Origin: CAYUUW01 sp964448005
GTDB lineage: Bacteria; Patescibacteriota; Gracilibacteria; UM-FILTER-43-11
Assembly (NCBI GenBank): GCA_964448005.1
Contig: CAYUUW010000003.1
Location: 1 to 56,862, forward strand
Direction: 5' to 3'
DNA: 56,862 bases
The notes beneath the pieces were generated by a model. That model ran no database searches, had not been told where the DNA came from, and worked only from the letters and a program-made list of their open reading frames with translations. The position numbers and the translations under genes are program-made. Positions 55,757 to 56,862 of the stretch are shown here, piece after piece. Each line of letters begins with the position of its first letter. Positions within the stretch are counted from its first letter, which is position 1.

Positions 55757-55804
55757 TCAGATCTGGCTGTCGATGAAGGCGGTGTTGTTCTCCTTTTTCA
55801 GCAT
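55757..55804 (-). pseudogene. Truncated start of a NYN-domain (LabA/DUF88-like) gene
   Basis: A 15-codon frame, MLKKENNTAFIDSQI then stop. N-terminal (N)N.AFIDSQN is the characteristic first strand of NYN-domain proteins (LabA/DUF88). A TAGAAT box (55816-55811 on minus) sits seven bases before the ATG, the spacing of a leaderless transcript. The repeat at 55664-55745 begins 11 bases beyond the stop, so the rest of the gene may have been lost at the repeat. Confidence 0.45.
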
Positions 55805-55932
55805 GGGCCTATTCTAGACAACTCCTGCTTAAAAAGGAATCTTCCGACGTCCCAAGGCTTTTCCCATTGAACGCTCGCCAGCACGGTCTTTTTTTGATAG
55901 GGTTGGCTCGCAGCTACACTCAACTTGTCCCT

Positions 55933-56343
55933 ATGAAAAAATTTCAGCTTCGCATCGCATCCATTCTTGGAATAGCCTCTTCTGCGGGGGTGATCATTGG
56001 AACCTTGTTGCCTTGGGCGGAATGGAGGGTGATGGGCATGGTGAGGGTGAATGGCTTGGAAAGGTATTTCCTGGAGGGATTTGGCTTTTCTCCTAGCCCT
56101 TACGGTTACGCCTTCATCCTTCTTTCGCTGGCGTCGATTGCCGCTCTGGCTTCCGGAAGGCTGAGGGCCCTGCCCCTGGCCTCTGGCATCGTTTCTTTTC
56201 TTTTAGCCTGGGAGCTGATCCATTTCCTTTCCCTGAATGCCGGCGCGCGTCCCATTGGGCCAAAGTATGGCCTTTATGTGGTTTTGGCGGGGGCCATTGG
56301 CCTTTTGGCGGCGGGAGTGCTACGCATGGAGAAGGATCGCTAA
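55933..56343 (+). CDS. Small four-helix membrane protein, unknown
   Basis: 136 residues with four hydrophobic helices (about 7-27, 48-68, 72-92 and 105-126) and short polar loops (PWAEWRVMGMVRVNGLERYF outside or inside). No family recognised. The ATG at 55933 (MKKFQLRIAS) fits a basic start before the first helix. Confidence 0.65.
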   Translation: MKKFQLRIASILGIASSAGVIIGTLLPWAEWRVMGMVRVNGLERYFLEGFGFSPSPYGYAFILLSLASIAALASGRLRALPLASGIVSFLLAWELIHFLSLNAGARPIGPKYGLYVVLAGAIGLLAAGVLRMEKDR

Positions 56344-56431
56344 CACCTTTCTCCTTCAGCAAGGTAGTCGCCCATATGCCACCTAACTCCTTTCTTTTTT
56401 CACCCTTCTTTTTTGCAGGGAAAGCTGGGTA

Positions 56432-56460
56432 TTGACAAAAAATTCATTTAGATTTAATAT
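56432..56460 (+). promoter_or_regulatory. Near-consensus promoter
   Basis: TTGACA (56432-56437), 17-nt spacer, TAATAT (56455-56460). Leads to the secreted protein at the window end; leader about 50 bases. Confidence 0.82.
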
Positions 56461-56519
56461 TTGACCTGTCTGAGCCAGCCTGGCTTCAGATTTGCCCCAA
56501 GCCCCTAACCCTTCCACGC

Positions 56520-56862
56520 ATGTCCTCCACTTCCTCTTTTGCTTTTAAGAGAGGCCTTTTCATGGCCCTTCTTTCTTTGGCCCTCACCCTCTCTGTTTCG
56601 GTCCAGGCTTCCTTGGCTCAGGCGGGAACGGCCAGCGGGGCTTCTTCCGGCTCAAGTTCAGGATCCTCCTCTTCCTCCGGCTCTTCGGGGGCGACCGGCG
56701 GAGGCAGGCTGGCCACCGATCCCTGCTACACTTTGACCTCTTCCGAATGCCAGGCGCTTGGGGCTCGGAACAAGCCTGCGGGAGAAAACCAGGCAGAAGT
56801 CACGGCCTCCCAGCCATCCACGACCGCTCCCGCCGAGAAGATCTCCCTGAACTACGAGGAGC
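56520..56862 (+). CDS. Secreted Ser/Gly-rich protein (3' partial)
   Basis: The frame stays open to the end of the window (at least 114 codons). A signal peptide (SFAFKRGLFMALLSLALTL then SVSVQASLAQAG) leads to a Ser/Gly low-complexity linker, then a region with two Cys (ATDPCYTLTSSECQALG) and a Thr/Ala-rich stretch. The near-consensus promoter suggests strong expression; this could be a surface or pilin-like protein, but the main domain lies outside the window. Confidence 0.75.
   Translation, partial: MSSTSSFAFKRGLFMALLSLALTLSVSVQASLAQAGTASGASSGSSSGSSSSSGSSGATGGGRLATDPCYTLTSSECQALGARNKPAGENQAEVTASQPSTTAPAEKISLNYEE

Noticed and set aside
1..56862. Recoded UGA (glycine) as in Gracilibacteria or Absconditabacteria
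   Set aside because: UGA ends many genes at the expected place, for example ftsK, abiEi and secD, with ATGA overlaps to the next start.

Overview
The window reads as one stretch of a compact bacterial chromosome: one gene per kilobase or so, short intergenic gaps, many four-base ATGA overlaps, genes on both strands, and G+C a little above half by eye. Shine-Dalgarno sequences are mostly absent, while sigma-70-type promoters (TTGNNN, 16-18 nt, TATAAT/TAGAAT/TAAAAT) are easy to find. UGA clearly acts as stop, so this is not a recoded Gracilibacteria/Absconditabacteria genome. The gene content (PyrDK, GatCA, a divergent Fe/Mn SOD, SLH-domain surface proteins, a DUF4256 protein, many lineage-specific hypotheticals and many dispersed palindromes) suggests a Patescibacteria/CPR genome, perhaps Peregrinibacteria-like. 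That placement is an inference from gene style, not a phylogeny. Three 10-N gaps mark this as a scaffolded assembly.

Layout. 0-5.3 kb: two tandem paralogous membrane proteins, a GCS2-like ligase, initiator tRNA-Met and a poorly coding stretch. 5.3-9.5 kb: ftsK, rsmE and an AAA/DUF4143 ATPase. 9.7-13 kb: an accessory pocket in which an AbiE toxin-antitoxin pair sits between two copies of the same C-terminal coding tail. 13-20 kb: gatCA, vapBC, a cis-prenyltransferase, a flavin reductase, a LOG-family protein, vsr, SOD and a lipoprotein. 20-27 kb: a large coiled-coil protein, a thioredoxin-like ferredoxin, malic enzyme and pyrD-pyrK. 27-32 kb: a redox/metal group made of a tiny Cys-rich peptide, a thioredoxin-like lipoprotein, a DipZ-like CcdA-thioredoxin fusion and a multicopper oxidase lipoprotein, interrupted by a REP-associated transposase and tRNA-Trp. 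32-39 kb: surface proteins (SLH-DUF1287, SLH-hydrolase), DUF4256 and unknowns. 39-48 kb: two ECF sigma/anti-sigma pairs, DUF1003 and holin-type membrane proteins, and a LemA operon. 48-56.9 kb: HU, thioredoxin, RNase HI, a SecD with an inserted parvulin domain, a sugar nucleotidyltransferase with a truncated-looking CoA-binding membrane protein, HtpX, and the start of a Ser/Gly-rich secreted protein.

How the parts connect. Much of the window concerns the cell envelope: export and folding (SecD-PpiC, HtpX, DipZ and thioredoxins), surface anchoring (SLH), envelope stress sensing (two sigma/anti-sigma pairs) and lipid-carrier chemistry (cis-prenyltransferase, sugar nucleotidyltransferase). PyrD and PyrK form the pyrimidine oxidation step.

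The least-explained material is repetitive DNA. (i) Three imperfect inverted repeats with a 12-nt period each lie exactly between two co-directional genes. (ii) GTAGGGG-type palindromes recur, one of them inside the transposase that probably mobilises them. (iii) AT-rich GAGTTACGAATT-type elements lie in at least seven intergenic gaps. (iv) Short palindromes sit in frame inside genes. The best single candidate for new biology is the SecD-parvulin fusion; the best candidate for an undescribed element is the 12-nt-period intra-operon repeat.
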